From NCBI RefSeq assembly GCF_002087085.1, contig NZ_MWQY01000011.1, positions 116,302-180,301 on the forward strand: 64,000 nt of DNA, given 5' to 3'. This document shows, one piece after another, positions 1-9,021 of the stretch. Under the pieces are notes generated by a model. It saw only the letters and a list, made by a program, of their open reading frames with translations, had not been told where the DNA came from and ran no database searches. A program made the translations under genes and the position numbers. Position 1 is the stretch's first letter. The number at the start of each line of letters is the position of its first letter. Origin of the DNA: Marispirochaeta aestuarii (GTDB taxonomy: Bacteria; Spirochaetota; Spirochaetia; JC444; Marispirochaetaceae).

Positions 1-50
1 GTACCACCCGTAAATATGGTAGCCCGCTTTTCATGCGGTGTCAAATATTG

Positions 51-1037
51 CTACCAGTTCGTATGAACCAGGGGTTTTATGTGTGTGTCGTATATTTTAC
101 GGACTTTATCCATCTGTTCCTGTGTAAGGGGCGGCAGATCCGCTGATCCGACATTGGAGACAACCTGTTCCGGCCGGGAAGCTCCCGGAATTACCGTGGT
201 AACCTCGGGGAACATGAGTATCCAGCGCAGGGCGATGGACGCCAGGGCGGTATCACCGGAAAAAAGTTCCTTGAGCTCCTCCACCGCCTGCAGACCTGTT
301 TCAAAGGGCACACCGGAGAAGGTCTCTCCCTTGTCGAAGGCCGAACCGTCCCGGTTGAAACTCCGGTGGTCACGGGTACCGAAGGTCGTTTCCGCGGTGA
401 ACTTTCCACTCAGAAGGCCAGAGGCCAGGGGCACCCGTACAATGATTCCGATCTCCCTTTGCCGGGCAAGGGGAAAAAAATCTTCCGCCGGACGCTGGCG
501 GAACATATTGAAAATGATCTGAACGGTGGTGACGTTATCGTATTCCGAAGCCTTCAGGGCCTCGTCGATTTTTTCCACCGAGACTCCGAGATGGGCGATT
601 TTCCCTTCCCGTTTAAGGTCTTCAAAGAGACCGAATATCTCCGGACGGTAATATACCTCCCCGGGGGGGCAGTGAAGCTGAATCAGATCCAGCCGGTCCA
701 GACCGGTTCGTTTCAGGCTCCCTTCCACGTAGGATCGGAGTGCTTCAGGTGTATAGCCTTCCGCCACATGGGGCCGGATCTGACGACCGCATTTTGTTGC
801 CACGTAAATCCGCTCGCTTCTGGATTTGACAACACGGCCGACGGCCTTTTCGCTTTCTCCGTCGGAATAAACATCCGCGGTGTCGATAAAATTGACTCCC
901 CCGTCGATGGCGGAATTGATTATTTTTTCGGCGTTGGCATTGTCAAAAGCACTGCCCCATTTTCCCCCCACCTGCCAGGTACCCAGGGAAACCTCTGTAA
1001 TGCTGAAACCGGTTTTACCAAGTCTTCTTCTGTTCAT
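51..1037 (-). CDS. Aldo/keto reductase
   Basis: NAD(P)H-dependent cytosolic oxidoreductase of the aldo/keto reductase superfamily, 328 aa, normal length for the family. The catalytic tetrad is readable: Asp52 and Tyr57 in FIDTADVY, Lys82 in VATKCG and His122 in LIQLHCP. The C-terminal nucleotide-binding stretch (TTVIPGASRPEQV) is also present. The ATG start is supported by an AGAGGAG Shine-Dalgarno just upstream. It is followed by marC on the same strand side but 37 bases separate the two. The substrate cannot be read from sequence; the subfamily resembles general YghZ/Tas-like reductases. Confidence 0.93.
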   Translation of the reverse strand: MNRRRLGKTGFSITEVSLGTWQVGGKWGSAFDNANAEKIINSAIDGGVNFIDTADVYSDGESEKAVGRVVKSRSERIYVATKCGRQIRPHVAEGYTPEALRSYVEGSLKRTGLDRLDLIQLHCPPGEVYYRPEIFGLFEDLKREGKIAHLGVSVEKIDEALKASEYDNVTTVQIIFNMFRQRPAEDFFPLARQREIGIIVRVPLASGLLSGKFTAETTFGTRDHRSFNRDGSAFDKGETFSGVPFETGLQAVEELKELFSGDTALASIALRWILMFPEVTTVIPGASRPEQVVSNVGSADLPPLTQEQMDKVRKIYDTHIKPLVHTNW

Positions 1038-1074
1038 TTTTTTCTCCTCTTTTAATTTTCTGTCCGTCGATACA

Positions 1075-1674
1075 CTATATCATACCCAGGCTGGAGAGGT
1101 ATTCGGCAATTCCGCTTAAGAGCATCTGTACCGCCACGGTGGTCAGGATCATCCCCATGAGTCTCTCGATGGCCTTGAGTATCCTCGTGCCCATCAGTGT
1201 CCTGAGTAGGTCCGATAAAAGCAGAATAAGCACCGTGGAGAGCCAGGCGATAAGCAGGGCCAGGAAGGTTTCCGTAATGCGGTCCGGGTGCCGGGTGGCC
1301 AGCAGGGTCAGCATTACTATGGTTGAGGGGCCTGCGATAAGGGGTACGGCCAGGGGGACGATCAAGGGCTCCTCATCGCCGGCAATCCCCTGCCCCCGGA
1401 CGGTTTCGGGAAAGATCATTTTCAGGGCAATCAGAAAGAGGATAAGTCCTCCGGCGATGGAGAGGGCAGGCTCGGAAATATGCATTCCCTTGAGGATATA
1501 GCCGCCGAATAGCAGGAAGATTATCAGAATCGCCAGGGCAATGATCAGTTCCCGCAGAATTACCCGCCGCCGGCGTCCGGGATCCATGTTGGATAACAGG
1601 GCCAGAAAAGCCGGTATATTTCCGAAGGGATCCATTACCAGCAGAAGGGTTATTGCATTGGATATGATAAACAT
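1075..1674 (-). CDS. MarC family integral membrane protein
   Basis: Six-helix inner-membrane protein of the MarC/YchE family (199 aa from the chosen ATG). The N-terminal signature around LLVMDPFGNIPAFLALL and the central IVPLAVPLIAGPSTI segment are typical of the family. The open frame extends 69 codons further upstream, but that extension is hydrophilic, has no family similarity and overlaps the divergent peptidase gene, so the start is set at 1674. Function in the family is unproven; the old link to multiple antibiotic resistance was not upheld. No clear Shine-Dalgarno precedes the chosen start. Confidence 0.88.
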   Translation of the reverse strand: MFIISNAITLLLVMDPFGNIPAFLALLSNMDPGRRRRVILRELIIALAILIIFLLFGGYILKGMHISEPALSIAGGLILFLIALKMIFPETVRGQGIAGDEEPLIVPLAVPLIAGPSTIVMLTLLATRHPDRITETFLALLIAWLSTVLILLLSDLLRTLMGTRILKAIERLMGMILTTVAVQMLLSGIAEYLSSLGMI

Positions 1675-1792
1675 GGATCTACTGTAGCATACGGATGAAG
1701 GAAACGGTAGCGGCCTCTGTTTTGCTCTGTTTTGGCCTTGTCCAATCAGAACATCGGGGATATCTTCAAGGGTAACATCAGGAACGCTTATT

Positions 1793-2713
1793 TTGAATAT
1801 TCCAGGATTTCTTACAGGGAAACTTGTCGTTTTTTTATACCTGTTCTCATTTTCTCCGGGCCTTTTTGCCGAAGTCCCCATGGAGGTGCAGCCCGAGGGT
1901 GCCCCCCGGGAGGAAGCGCGGAGGAGTTTTTCCGGAGAGGAGGTCGTCAGGGCTTTTTACAGGGCCTATCCCGACAGGATTGAGCGTATCGCCCTCCTGG
2001 CCGGGGACTGGGCCATGCTTGTTGACGGCAGCTGGTTTTTCTGGGCCGAAGGACGGCTTCTTCCGGAAGAACTTAGAATGCAGCACCGGGATTATTCTCC
2101 TTACCCCTTTTACCGGTACCCCCGGACTCTGCCCGCCTTAGGGGAACCTGATCCTCAGGAGGCTGCCAGGCTGCGGGCCAGGGTCAGCTCCCGGGAGGAG
2201 AACCCCCCGCGGCGGCACCCCGGATTCTTCAACGCCCTGTGGCGAATTTACGACCGGGATACCAGCTGGGCGCGGATGAAAACCACCTTTTTTCTGGGCC
2301 ACAGGATTGAGCTGCACCGGGAGCTGCTGGAGGACCTGGCGGCGGTGGAGGAGACAATCCAGGAGGTCATGAAGACTGATGCTGATCTGCGCCGTTTCGT
2401 TGCCGGCCTTTCAGGCTTCGACGCTTACAACTGGCGTATAATTGCAGGCACGGCATCCATGAGCTTTCATGCCTACGGTGCCGCGGTAGACCTTCTTCCG
2501 GGGGACTACCGGGGACTCCAGGCCTACTGGCGCTGGGCGGCCCGCTATTATCCTGACTGGTTTACCCTTCCCTACGAACAGCGCTTCATGCCTCCGGACT
2601 CCTTCGTCCGGGCCTTTGAAGAGCAGGGATTTATCTGGGGAGGGAAATGGTTCTACTTCGATACAATCCATTTTGAATACCGGCCGGAACTTCTGATTCT
2701 GAACGGCTGGTAG
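1793..2713 (+). CDS. Secreted M15-family peptidase (D-Ala-D-Ala carboxypeptidase-like)
   Basis: Probable zinc peptidase acting on cell-wall peptides. The TTG start at 1793 gives a hydrophobic export signal (roughly residues 9-26, ending SPGLFA) and has AGGAA at the right distance. The C-terminal third carries the M15 metal site: His226 and Asp233 in SFHAYGAAVD and His293 in DTIHFEY, with the family's GGKW before it. The middle region is not recognised. Family knowledge (VanY/Peptidase_M15_4) suggests trimming of peptidoglycan stem peptides; the true substrate is inferred. It begins the plus-strand run that continues with the TIGR03546/03545 pair 18 bases downstream. Confidence 0.82.
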   Translation: MNIPGFLTGKLVVFLYLFSFSPGLFAEVPMEVQPEGAPREEARRSFSGEEVVRAFYRAYPDRIERIALLAGDWAMLVDGSWFFWAEGRLLPEELRMQHRDYSPYPFYRYPRTLPALGEPDPQEAARLRARVSSREENPPRRHPGFFNALWRIYDRDTSWARMKTTFFLGHRIELHRELLEDLAAVEETIQEVMKTDADLRRFVAGLSGFDAYNWRIIAGTASMSFHAYGAAVDLLPGDYRGLQAYWRWAARYYPDWFTLPYEQRFMPPDSFVRAFEEQGFIWGGKWFYFDTIHFEYRPELLILNGW

Positions 2714-2731
2714 GAAGTTTAAGGAGGTCCT

Positions 2732-3268
2732 ATGCTCTCGTTTATAGCCAAATTCCTCGCCGCCCTGAATGCCAATTCCCGGCCGGGGGAGATCGGGGCC
2801 GCCGCCTCTTTCGGCTTCATGCTGGCCCTGATTCCAGGGGGGAACCTGCTCTGGTTCGCCCTCTTTATTCTGGTGTTTCTGCTCAAGGTTCACCTGGCGA
2901 CGGCGCTGCTGGTGATGGTGCTCGGTAAACTGGTCGTCCCCCTGCTTGACCCCCTTATTGAACTTCTTGGTCTGGCAATTCTGAACCAGGAATCCCTTTT
3001 TCCCCTCTTCACCGCCATGGCCGACATGCCCCTGCTGCCCTACACCAACTATAACCACTCCCTGGTTACAGGGGGGTTCGCTGCAGGTATCATTCTCTGG
3101 ATACCCCTCTTTTTTCTCTTCATACTGCTGGTACGGCTGTACCGCAGCTATCTCTGGCCGAAGCTTGCGGAGAACCGGCTGGTTAAGGGCTTTTTACGCT
3201 ATCCCCTGGTCAAAAAGATCAGCGGGGCCGTCGGCAAGGTCGGCGGATTCTGGAAGGGAGTACGCTGA
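2732..3268 (+). CDS. TIGR03546 family membrane protein (DUF2062-like)
   Basis: A 178-aa protein with about four membrane segments (around residues 22-60, 65-90 and 108-138) and a basic C-terminus. The N-terminal SRPGEIGAAASFGFMLALIP region resembles DUF2062/TIGR03546. From memory, TIGR03546 proteins are encoded next to TIGR03545 proteins in a minority of diderm bacteria, and that is the arrangement here. A strong AAGGAGG sits before the ATG. The stop codon overlaps the next start by one base (TGATG), so the two are almost certainly translationally coupled. Function is unknown. Confidence 0.8.
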   Translation: MLSFIAKFLAALNANSRPGEIGAAASFGFMLALIPGGNLLWFALFILVFLLKVHLATALLVMVLGKLVVPLLDPLIELLGLAILNQESLFPLFTAMADMPLLPYTNYNHSLVTGGFAAGIILWIPLFFLFILLVRLYRSYLWPKLAENRLVKGFLRYPLVKKISGAVGKVGGFWKGVR

Positions 3269-5337
3269 TGGCAAAGACCAAATCCGTAAAGCTGCCGAAA
3301 ATGTTTCGGAAACCCATACCGAAAAAGCGCTTCGAAAAGAAGATACTCCGGCGGATCTACCTTGCGAAGGAGAGGGATTTCCTGCTTTCTCTGGCAAAAC
3401 AGGATGAGCAGGAGAGGTATGTCATATCCGGGGAACTTTCAAAGGCCGAGGCGAAACACCTCGCGACCCTGGCTAAATCCATACGGAAAAACAGAGGGCT
3501 CGTCACCGGCTGGAAGGCCGCAATTCTGGCGGTCATTATCGGTTCTCTGCTTGTCTTTAATTTCCTTTTCAAGGACCGTCTTGCAGAGGCGGGCATGGAA
3601 GCGGCCCTGGAGAATGTATTTCGCGCCAGGGCGGAAGCAGAAGGTGTTCACCTTTCGCTGTTCCGGGGATCCCTCTCTTTTGAATCCCTGTCGGTGGCGG
3701 ATCGGGACAAACCCATGGAAAACCTTTTTGAACTCTCCCGTTCCGAGCTGCGGGTAAACATCTGGGAGCTGCTGAAAAAGCGCCTCGTCATCGAACGGGC
3801 GGTATGCTCCGGCATCCGGCTCGGGACCCCCCGGGACTCCTCCGGTGCGCTGCCCGAGGCCGAGACGACTGAGGCAGGTTTCTCTCCCGGGGACAGCAGG
3901 TCCTCCGGTCTCGGGGCACTGCTGGCGGACACAGATCCCGAGGCTCTGCTGCAGGCCCAGTTTGACCGGCTGCGGAGTCCTGCCTACCTGGATGAGGTGA
4001 ACGGCCGCTATCGTCAGGCGCTCGACCTCTGGCCGGAGAGGATCGAGGCTGTGCAGAATGATCTGGAGGCCGGAAGAACGGCGGCTTCCCGTATCGCGGC
4101 CCTGAAGATACAGGAGATTGACAGCCTGCAGGAGGCCGCGGACGCGGCGAAGGTGATTCAGGATAATTATCCCCGGGTGGAAGAAGCCGCCTCCACGCTA
4201 CGCCGGACCAATCGGGATTTTCAGCAGGACCGGGAGGCTCTGACGGATCTGCAGAGGGGAGTACGGGATGCCCTGGAGGAGGATTACCGGCTTCTGGAGT
4301 CCGTGGTGGCAGATCCCGGAGGAGAACTCGGCGGGGTGGCTTCCCAGGCGGCGGAGAACCTCCTGAAGGCCCGGATCGGCAGGTACTATGACTATGCCCT
4401 GAAAGCCATTGATGCCTCCAGAAAGATGAAATCGGAGAATGGTAAAAAAGAAGCTGCGGATGTTCGCCGACAGGGCGCTGTTGTAAAATTTCCGGTCCGG
4501 GGATATCCCCGGTTCATGATTGAGGAGCTCTATATCTCCTACGGGAGTTCCGGTTCCGGAGAGTATCTTGAAGCATCCGCGCAGGATATAAGCTCTGACC
4601 AGGAGATCGTCGGGCGGCCGGTTCGGTTCTCCCTGAATGCCGAGGACGGCGTGCATCGTATCAGCGGAGAAGGTTCTCTGGACACCCGGCAAGGGGCACA
4701 GGAGTTTCTCTCCCTGGAAGGCGGCCTTGAAGGCGGCGGTTTCGCTCTAGGAAATGCCCTGTCCGGAATCGGACTTGAGGAACTGAAGGGCTCCGCCGAC
4801 GGAAGCATCGTGTTCAGTATCGATCCCGGGATGAAGGGTGCCGGAACCGCAGAGATCCGGCTGGAGGATATGAACCCCATTTTTCAGGATGACGGAAACC
4901 TGCTGCAGAATGCTGTCCGGGAGGTCCTTGCCTCTACGAACAGCGCGGTTTTTACGGTATCCTTCGAAGCTGACGAGGGCGGTTTTACCCGTTTCCGGGT
5001 GAAAAGCGATCTGGATGCCCTGCTCGCCCGGCGGGTGGGTGCTTTTCTGGATGCCGAGGCATCCAGACTCCGGGAACGCCTTAAGGTTCTGCTTCGGGAG
5101 GAGCTGGCATCTGCCCTTGAGGAAAACGCCGAGCTTGAAAACCTGCTGGGTACCTGGGGTGGAGAGCTTGCTGAGGACCTCCGTGAGGCAGGCAGTCTGG
5201 AGGACCTTGCCCGGTCCCAGGAGGAACGTCTGGATACCAGAATGCGGGAGATCCGGGACGAGGCCGCCGGAGAAGTACAGGACAAGGCGGAGGATCTGAT
5301 AAAGGATGCCGCTAAGGATTTCAAGCTGCCCTTCTAA
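3268..5337 (+). CDS. TIGR03545 family protein, envelope-anchored coiled coil
   Basis: A 689-aa protein with a basic cytoplasmic N-terminus (1-78), a single membrane anchor (about 80-100) and a long external part. Residues about 115-190 resemble the start of AsmA/TAM-like proteins (an amphipathic segment, then LRVNIWELLKKRLVIERA). Residues about 230-420 and 590-680 are charged, heptad-rich coiled coil, and 420-590 looks beta-rich. It is the usual partner of the TIGR03546 protein encoded immediately upstream. A role in moving or organising envelope lipid is inference only; no member I know of has a proven function. Confidence 0.78.
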   Translation: MAKTKSVKLPKMFRKPIPKKRFEKKILRRIYLAKERDFLLSLAKQDEQERYVISGELSKAEAKHLATLAKSIRKNRGLVTGWKAAILAVIIGSLLVFNFLFKDRLAEAGMEAALENVFRARAEAEGVHLSLFRGSLSFESLSVADRDKPMENLFELSRSELRVNIWELLKKRLVIERAVCSGIRLGTPRDSSGALPEAETTEAGFSPGDSRSSGLGALLADTDPEALLQAQFDRLRSPAYLDEVNGRYRQALDLWPERIEAVQNDLEAGRTAASRIAALKIQEIDSLQEAADAAKVIQDNYPRVEEAASTLRRTNRDFQQDREALTDLQRGVRDALEEDYRLLESVVADPGGELGGVASQAAENLLKARIGRYYDYALKAIDASRKMKSENGKKEAADVRRQGAVVKFPVRGYPRFMIEELYISYGSSGSGEYLEASAQDISSDQEIVGRPVRFSLNAEDGVHRISGEGSLDTRQGAQEFLSLEGGLEGGGFALGNALSGIGLEELKGSADGSIVFSIDPGMKGAGTAEIRLEDMNPIFQDDGNLLQNAVREVLASTNSAVFTVSFEADEGGFTRFRVKSDLDALLARRVGAFLDAEASRLRERLKVLLREELASALEENAELENLLGTWGGELAEDLREAGSLEDLARSQEERLDTRMREIRDEAAGEVQDKAEDLIKDAAKDFKLPF

Positions 5338-5359
5338 GCCGGGTACGAGGAGTTACTGA

Positions 5360-5560
5360 ATGGACGAAGAACTGCTGCAACTGCAGACGAAGCTGAGCTA
5401 CCAGGAATCCGCGCTGGCGGATCTTAACGATACGGTAATATCCCAGCAGCAGGAGATCGACCGGCTCAGGAAAACGGTGGAACTCCTGGTGCAGAGGGTA
5501 CGGGACCTGCAGGACCAGGGGGGGGAGGAGATGCCTCACGTTCCTCCTCCGCACTATTAA
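5360..5560 (+). CDS. slyX: SlyX family protein
   Basis: Small 66-aa cytoplasmic coiled-coil protein. The heptad-rich body (QLQTKLSYQESALADLND and onward) and the C-terminal PPPHY are the SlyX signature. The start has GAGGAG upstream. It lies 22 bases after the TIGR03545 gene and probably shares its transcript. SlyX has no established biochemical function. In enterobacteria slyX neighbours slyD; a SlyD gene lies 5 kb away here, but not adjacent. Confidence 0.88.
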   Translation: MDEELLQLQTKLSYQESALADLNDTVISQQQEIDRLRKTVELLVQRVRDLQDQGGEEMPHVPPPHY

Positions 5561-5565
5561 ACTAT

Positions 5566-5715
5566 GGGCACCACTAAAAACGTAGTATTTTTGTTATAGG
5601 CAAGGCGGAGGGATTTTGTAGCGCCCGCAAACTCTTGTAATAACAAGAGTTGAGGACCGCGGGAAATCCCGACAACGCAGCATAGAGAAAAAAGAGTAGT
5701 TTTTAGAGGTGACCC
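5566..5715. repeat. 150-bp MITE-like repeat with terminal inverted repeats
   Basis: The left end (GGGCACCACTAAAAACGTAG) and the reverse complement of the right end (GGGTCACCTCTAAAAACTAC) match over about 20 bases with a few differences. The element is flanked by TAT on both sides, compatible with a short target duplication. Inside, 5630-5651 is a perfect 9-bp stem with an AATA loop. There is no open frame, so this is a non-autonomous element or a repeat of that type. The same end motif recurs at 6889-6921. Confidence 0.65.
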
Positions 5716-5725
5716 TATTATTGAA

Positions 5726-6901
5726 TTGAATCTCTCCGCCGCCTCCATTATGATTCGGCCCATGGATGTTACGGAGATTCGTGCTGTTCTGTCTCCCCGC
5801 AGCCGGGAGGCCGGGGATTTTATAGCTTTTCCAAAGAGACTCTACCGGGACTGTCCCTGCTATGTTCCCTGGTTTGACCGGGGAATGCGAAGGCTTTTCT
5901 CCCGGAAGAGCCCCTTTTTCCGACACTCCGACGGGGAGTTTTTTGTCGCCTACCACGGGAACACCCCCGTGGGGCGGATCGCTCTTTTTGAAAACCGAAA
6001 TTTCAACAGCTATACGGGGAACAGGGACGCCAGGTTCTATTTTTTCGACGCGGAAAACAGTCAGCCCGCTGCTGATGCGCTGTTTGATCTTGCCGCGAAC
6101 TGGGCCCGCAGCAGGAAGCTTACGCGTCTGATAGGCCCCCAGGGTTTCTCCAGCATGGCCGGCGGGGGAATCCTGGTCCAGGGGTACGACCAGATGCCCG
6201 CCATGACGATGATGGGGTACAACTATCCCTATTATCAGGAGTTACTGGAATCCGCAGGTTTCAGCAAATACAAGGATTTTGTCTCCGCATATCTGGATCC
6301 CAGAACCTACCGCAGCCCTGAAAAGATCTCCCGGGTGGCTGCAATCGCCATGAAACGGGGAGGTTTCGATCTTCCCCGTATCAGAGGCCGCCGGCAGATG
6401 CGTGCCCTGGCGCTGGAGATCGGGCGCCTCTATAATGAGTCATGGCAGGACCATGCGGAGTTCGCTCCCCTCACCGAGGAGGAGCTTCTGGAACTCACCA
6501 ATGATCTGATGCTTGTGACGGACCCGAAACTCCTGCAGGTCATTCGAAAAGGAGATGATCTCGCCGGTTTTGTACTGACGTTTCCGGACCTCACCAATGC
6601 CCTGATCAAGGCGAAGGGAAAGCTGAATCCCGTCAGCCTGTGGTCAATTCTGCGGGAGAAGCGCCGTACCGACAAGGTTATAGTCAACGGGCTGGGGATT
6701 CATCCGCGCTACCGTAATAACGGTGGAACGGCGATCCTGTACCATGCCCTGGAAAAAAGTGTTCAGGGTCTGGGGCGGGAGTTTGTGGGGGCAGATCTCA
6801 CTCAGGTCGCCGAGACCACTGAATTGATGCTTGCCGATCTTGAAACCCTGGGGGCCAGGGTTTACAAGCGTCACCGGGTTTACCATAAGGGCACCTCATA
6901 A
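5726..6901 (+). CDS. GNAT-like N-acetyltransferase superfamily protein (YghO-like)
   Basis: 391-aa soluble protein of the large YghO-like group that carries a GNAT-type fold. The N-terminal part has [11 protein letters not shown] and [11 protein letters not shown]; the C-terminal part has [20 protein letters not shown], which looks like the acetyl-CoA binding loop. No substrate is known. The start is uncertain: the TTG at 5726 is used here, but ATG 5750 (MIRPMDV) fits the protein family as well. The nearest Shine-Dalgarno-like sequence (AGAGGTGA, 5704-5711) lies inside the upstream repeat. The last codons and the stop lie inside the palindrome at 6889-6921, so the gene is bracketed by related repeats. 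Confidence 0.72.
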   Translation: MNLSAASIMIRPMDVTEIRAVLSPRSREAGDFIAFPKRLYRDCPCYVPWFDRGMRRLFSRKSPFFRHSDGEFFVAYHGNTPVGRIALFENRNFNSYTGNRDARFYFFDAENSQPAADALFDLAANWARSRKLTRLIGPQGFSSMAGGGILVQGYDQMPAMTMMGYNYPYYQELLESAGFSKYKDFVSAYLDPRTYRSPEKISRVAAIAMKRGGFDLPRIRGRRQMRALALEIGRLYNESWQDHAEFAPLTEEELLELTNDLMLVTDPKLLQVIRKGDDLAGFVLTFPDLTNALIKAKGKLNPVSLWSILREKRRTDKVIVNGLGIHPRYRNNGGTAILYHALEKSVQGLGREFVGADLTQVAETTELMLADLETLGARVYKRHRVYHKGTS

Positions 6902-6921
6902 AAACGATTTTTTAGGTGCCC
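6889..6921. repeat. 33-bp palindrome with MITE-type ends and ATAA flanks
   Basis: GGGCACCT at 6889 and AGGTGCCC at 6914 form perfect 8-bp arms around an A/T-rich centre, with ATAA directly repeated on both sides (6885-6888 and 6922-6925). The ends match the 150-bp element at 5566. It looks like a deleted copy of that element. The upstream gene reads into it and stops there. It could also fold as a hairpin between the two genes. Confidence 0.6.
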
Positions 6922-6947
6922 ATAAAATGATTAAACGGGGAAAGTAT

Positions 6948-9008
6948 ATGAAAAGGATAAGTCTGCGCCTCAGGCTCGTACTCGGTTTTCTGGTTATGAT
7001 TCTTCTGATCACTGCCGTTTCAGTTTTAAGTATTATCCGCTTCAACGATGTGGCTGCCCTCGGACGGGCTGCGGTACGGGAGAACAACAACCGTGCTTAT
7101 GCCCTTGCCCGGGAGATTGACCATCTGAAGTGGGTCAGCGATGTGAGTGATCTCTTTCTGCTGGACGACATCCTGGAGCTGAATGTCGAGACCGACTGGC
7201 ACAGATGCAGCCTGGGCGAGTGGATCTACGGCGAGGCCATGGCGGAGGAGACGGCGGGGGATCCCGAACTCGGTCAGCTGATCAGCGCGATAAAACCTCC
7301 CCATGAGAGGATGCATAAAACGGCGATCAGGATCGACGAGATATACGTGGAATTTGATCAGTCTCTTTTGGTGACCCTGGAAAAGGCCTGGATAGATCAC
7401 CTTGAATGGCTCAAGGACCTGAATTATGCCGTCATGATGGGAACGGCATTTACTGGTGAAACCGATCCCCGGCGCTGTGATTTCGGCCGCTGGTACGGTA
7501 ATTTCACCGCCGATGATCCTGACCTGAGCCAGCTGCTGGCCCTGTGGGAGGCACCGCATAAAGATCTGCACAATTCCGCGAAGGAGATTGTATCTGCCCT
7601 CGCCAGGGGAGACCTGGCAGGTGCAAGGCGTCTTTACAGCCGGAATGTACTGCCGGCCCTGGATCTGCTTCGGACAATCAAGAATCGGACAATGGCCCAT
7701 CTTCAGGAGCTGGACGCCGGGCAGAAGGCCGCCGTGGAAATTTTCAATACCGAAACGATTCCCGCCCTCCAGGAAACCCAGAGCGCCCTGGCCGGTCTGG
7801 TTGGATATTTTGAAGAGCGTGCGGAGACCGCCCGGCGAGACATGGAGGAACAGATCCGGCAGATCATTATTACCGTTATCGCCATAGCCCTGGCGGCCCT
7901 GCTTGCGGGGCTCTTTCTGGCGGTATTTACCACCTCCGCAATCCTGAAGCAGCTGGGACAGGATCCCATGATCCTGGAACGGATAGCCGAACGGGTAGCC
8001 CGGGGTGACCTGACAGTAGATCTTGCCGGTATCGACAGCTCCGAGGGGGTCTACCGTTCCGTGCTGGAAATGGTCGCGGCCCTGAAGGAAAAATCCGATT
8101 CCCTGGAGATTCTTTCGGGGGGAGATTTTTCCCGGGAAATTAAAAAAGCCGGCAGTGCCGATATCCTGGGGGCATCGATGATTCGCATGCAGGAGTCCCT
8201 CTCCTCGGTTCTTCGCCAGGTCCAGCAGGCCATCGAGCAGGTCGCCCAGGGAGCGGACCAGGTCAGCACGGCCAGTCAGGACCTCTCCCAGGGGGCTACC
8301 GAACAGGCGAGTTCCCTGGAGGAGATATCCTCCTCGATAACCGAGATAAACGGTCAGGCCTCCCAGAATGCAGCCAGTGCAGGAGAAGCCAACAGGCTTG
8401 CAAACGAGGCCAGGGACAACGCGGTCTCCGGCAACCGTTACATGGAAGAACTTGTCCGGGCGATGCAGCAGATCAATCTCGGGTCCGGTGAAATCAAGAA
8501 GGTGGTCAAAGTGATTGACGATATCGCCTTCCAGATTAATCTTCTTGCATTGAATGCAAATGTGGAGGCCGCCCGGGCCGGAAAATACGGCCGGGGTTTT
8601 GCCGTGGTGGCCAATGAGGTTCGCAACCTGGCAAATCGCAGTGCCGAGGCGGTCAGGGAGACGGAGACCATCGTTGACGATTCCCTGGAGAGGATCTCTG
8701 CAGGGGACAGGCTGGTAAACGATACGGCGGGACAGCTCATACAGATAGTGGAAGGAGTCGAGAAGGTTGCCTCGTTTCTCGAAGAGATCTCCTCTGCCAG
8801 CAGAGAACAGGCCCAGGGGCTCAAACAGATAAGCAGCGGTGTTGAGCAGATTGATGAAGTAACCCAGGCAAATACCGCCTCCGCAGAGCAGAGCGCTTCC
8901 GCCGCCGAAGAACTGGCGGGGCAGGCTGAGGAGCTGCGAAAACTGATCTCCCGGTTCAAACTTTCCGCAGGGAATATGCTCCTGGAAGGTCCCGGGGAAG
9001 AGGGCTGA
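6948..9008 (+). CDS. Methyl-accepting chemotaxis protein with two tandem CZB-type external domains
   Basis: 686-aa chemoreceptor. The ATG at 6948 follows GGGGAAAG and gives a proper N-terminal membrane helix (about 11-31); the open frame continues upstream into the previous gene but without support. The external part (32-304) holds two copies of the CZB zinc-binding pattern: His59, Cys87, His119, His123, then His151, Cys177, His204, His208, each with the CxxG(E/R)W core. Membrane helix 2 is about 305-329, followed by HAMP-like sequence and a full signalling domain (about 430-670) whose hairpin tip is at 523-562. There is no CheR-docking pentapeptide at the C-terminus. Zinc or redox sensing is inferred from CZB biology. 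Confidence 0.92.
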   Translation: MKRISLRLRLVLGFLVMILLITAVSVLSIIRFNDVAALGRAAVRENNNRAYALAREIDHLKWVSDVSDLFLLDDILELNVETDWHRCSLGEWIYGEAMAEETAGDPELGQLISAIKPPHERMHKTAIRIDEIYVEFDQSLLVTLEKAWIDHLEWLKDLNYAVMMGTAFTGETDPRRCDFGRWYGNFTADDPDLSQLLALWEAPHKDLHNSAKEIVSALARGDLAGARRLYSRNVLPALDLLRTIKNRTMAHLQELDAGQKAAVEIFNTETIPALQETQSALAGLVGYFEERAETARRDMEEQIRQIIITVIAIALAALLAGLFLAVFTTSAILKQLGQDPMILERIAERVARGDLTVDLAGIDSSEGVYRSVLEMVAALKEKSDSLEILSGGDFSREIKKAGSADILGASMIRMQESLSSVLRQVQQAIEQVAQGADQVSTASQDLSQGATEQASSLEEISSSITEINGQASQNAASAGEANRLANEARDNAVSGNRYMEELVRAMQQINLGSGEIKKVVKVIDDIAFQINLLALNANVEAARAGKYGRGFAVVANEVRNLANRSAEAVRETETIVDDSLERISAGDRLVNDTAGQLIQIVEGVEKVASFLEEISSASREQAQGLKQISSGVEQIDEVTQANTASAEQSASAAEELAGQAEELRKLISRFKLSAGNMLLEGPGEEG

Positions 9009-9021
9009 TCCTGCCGGAATC

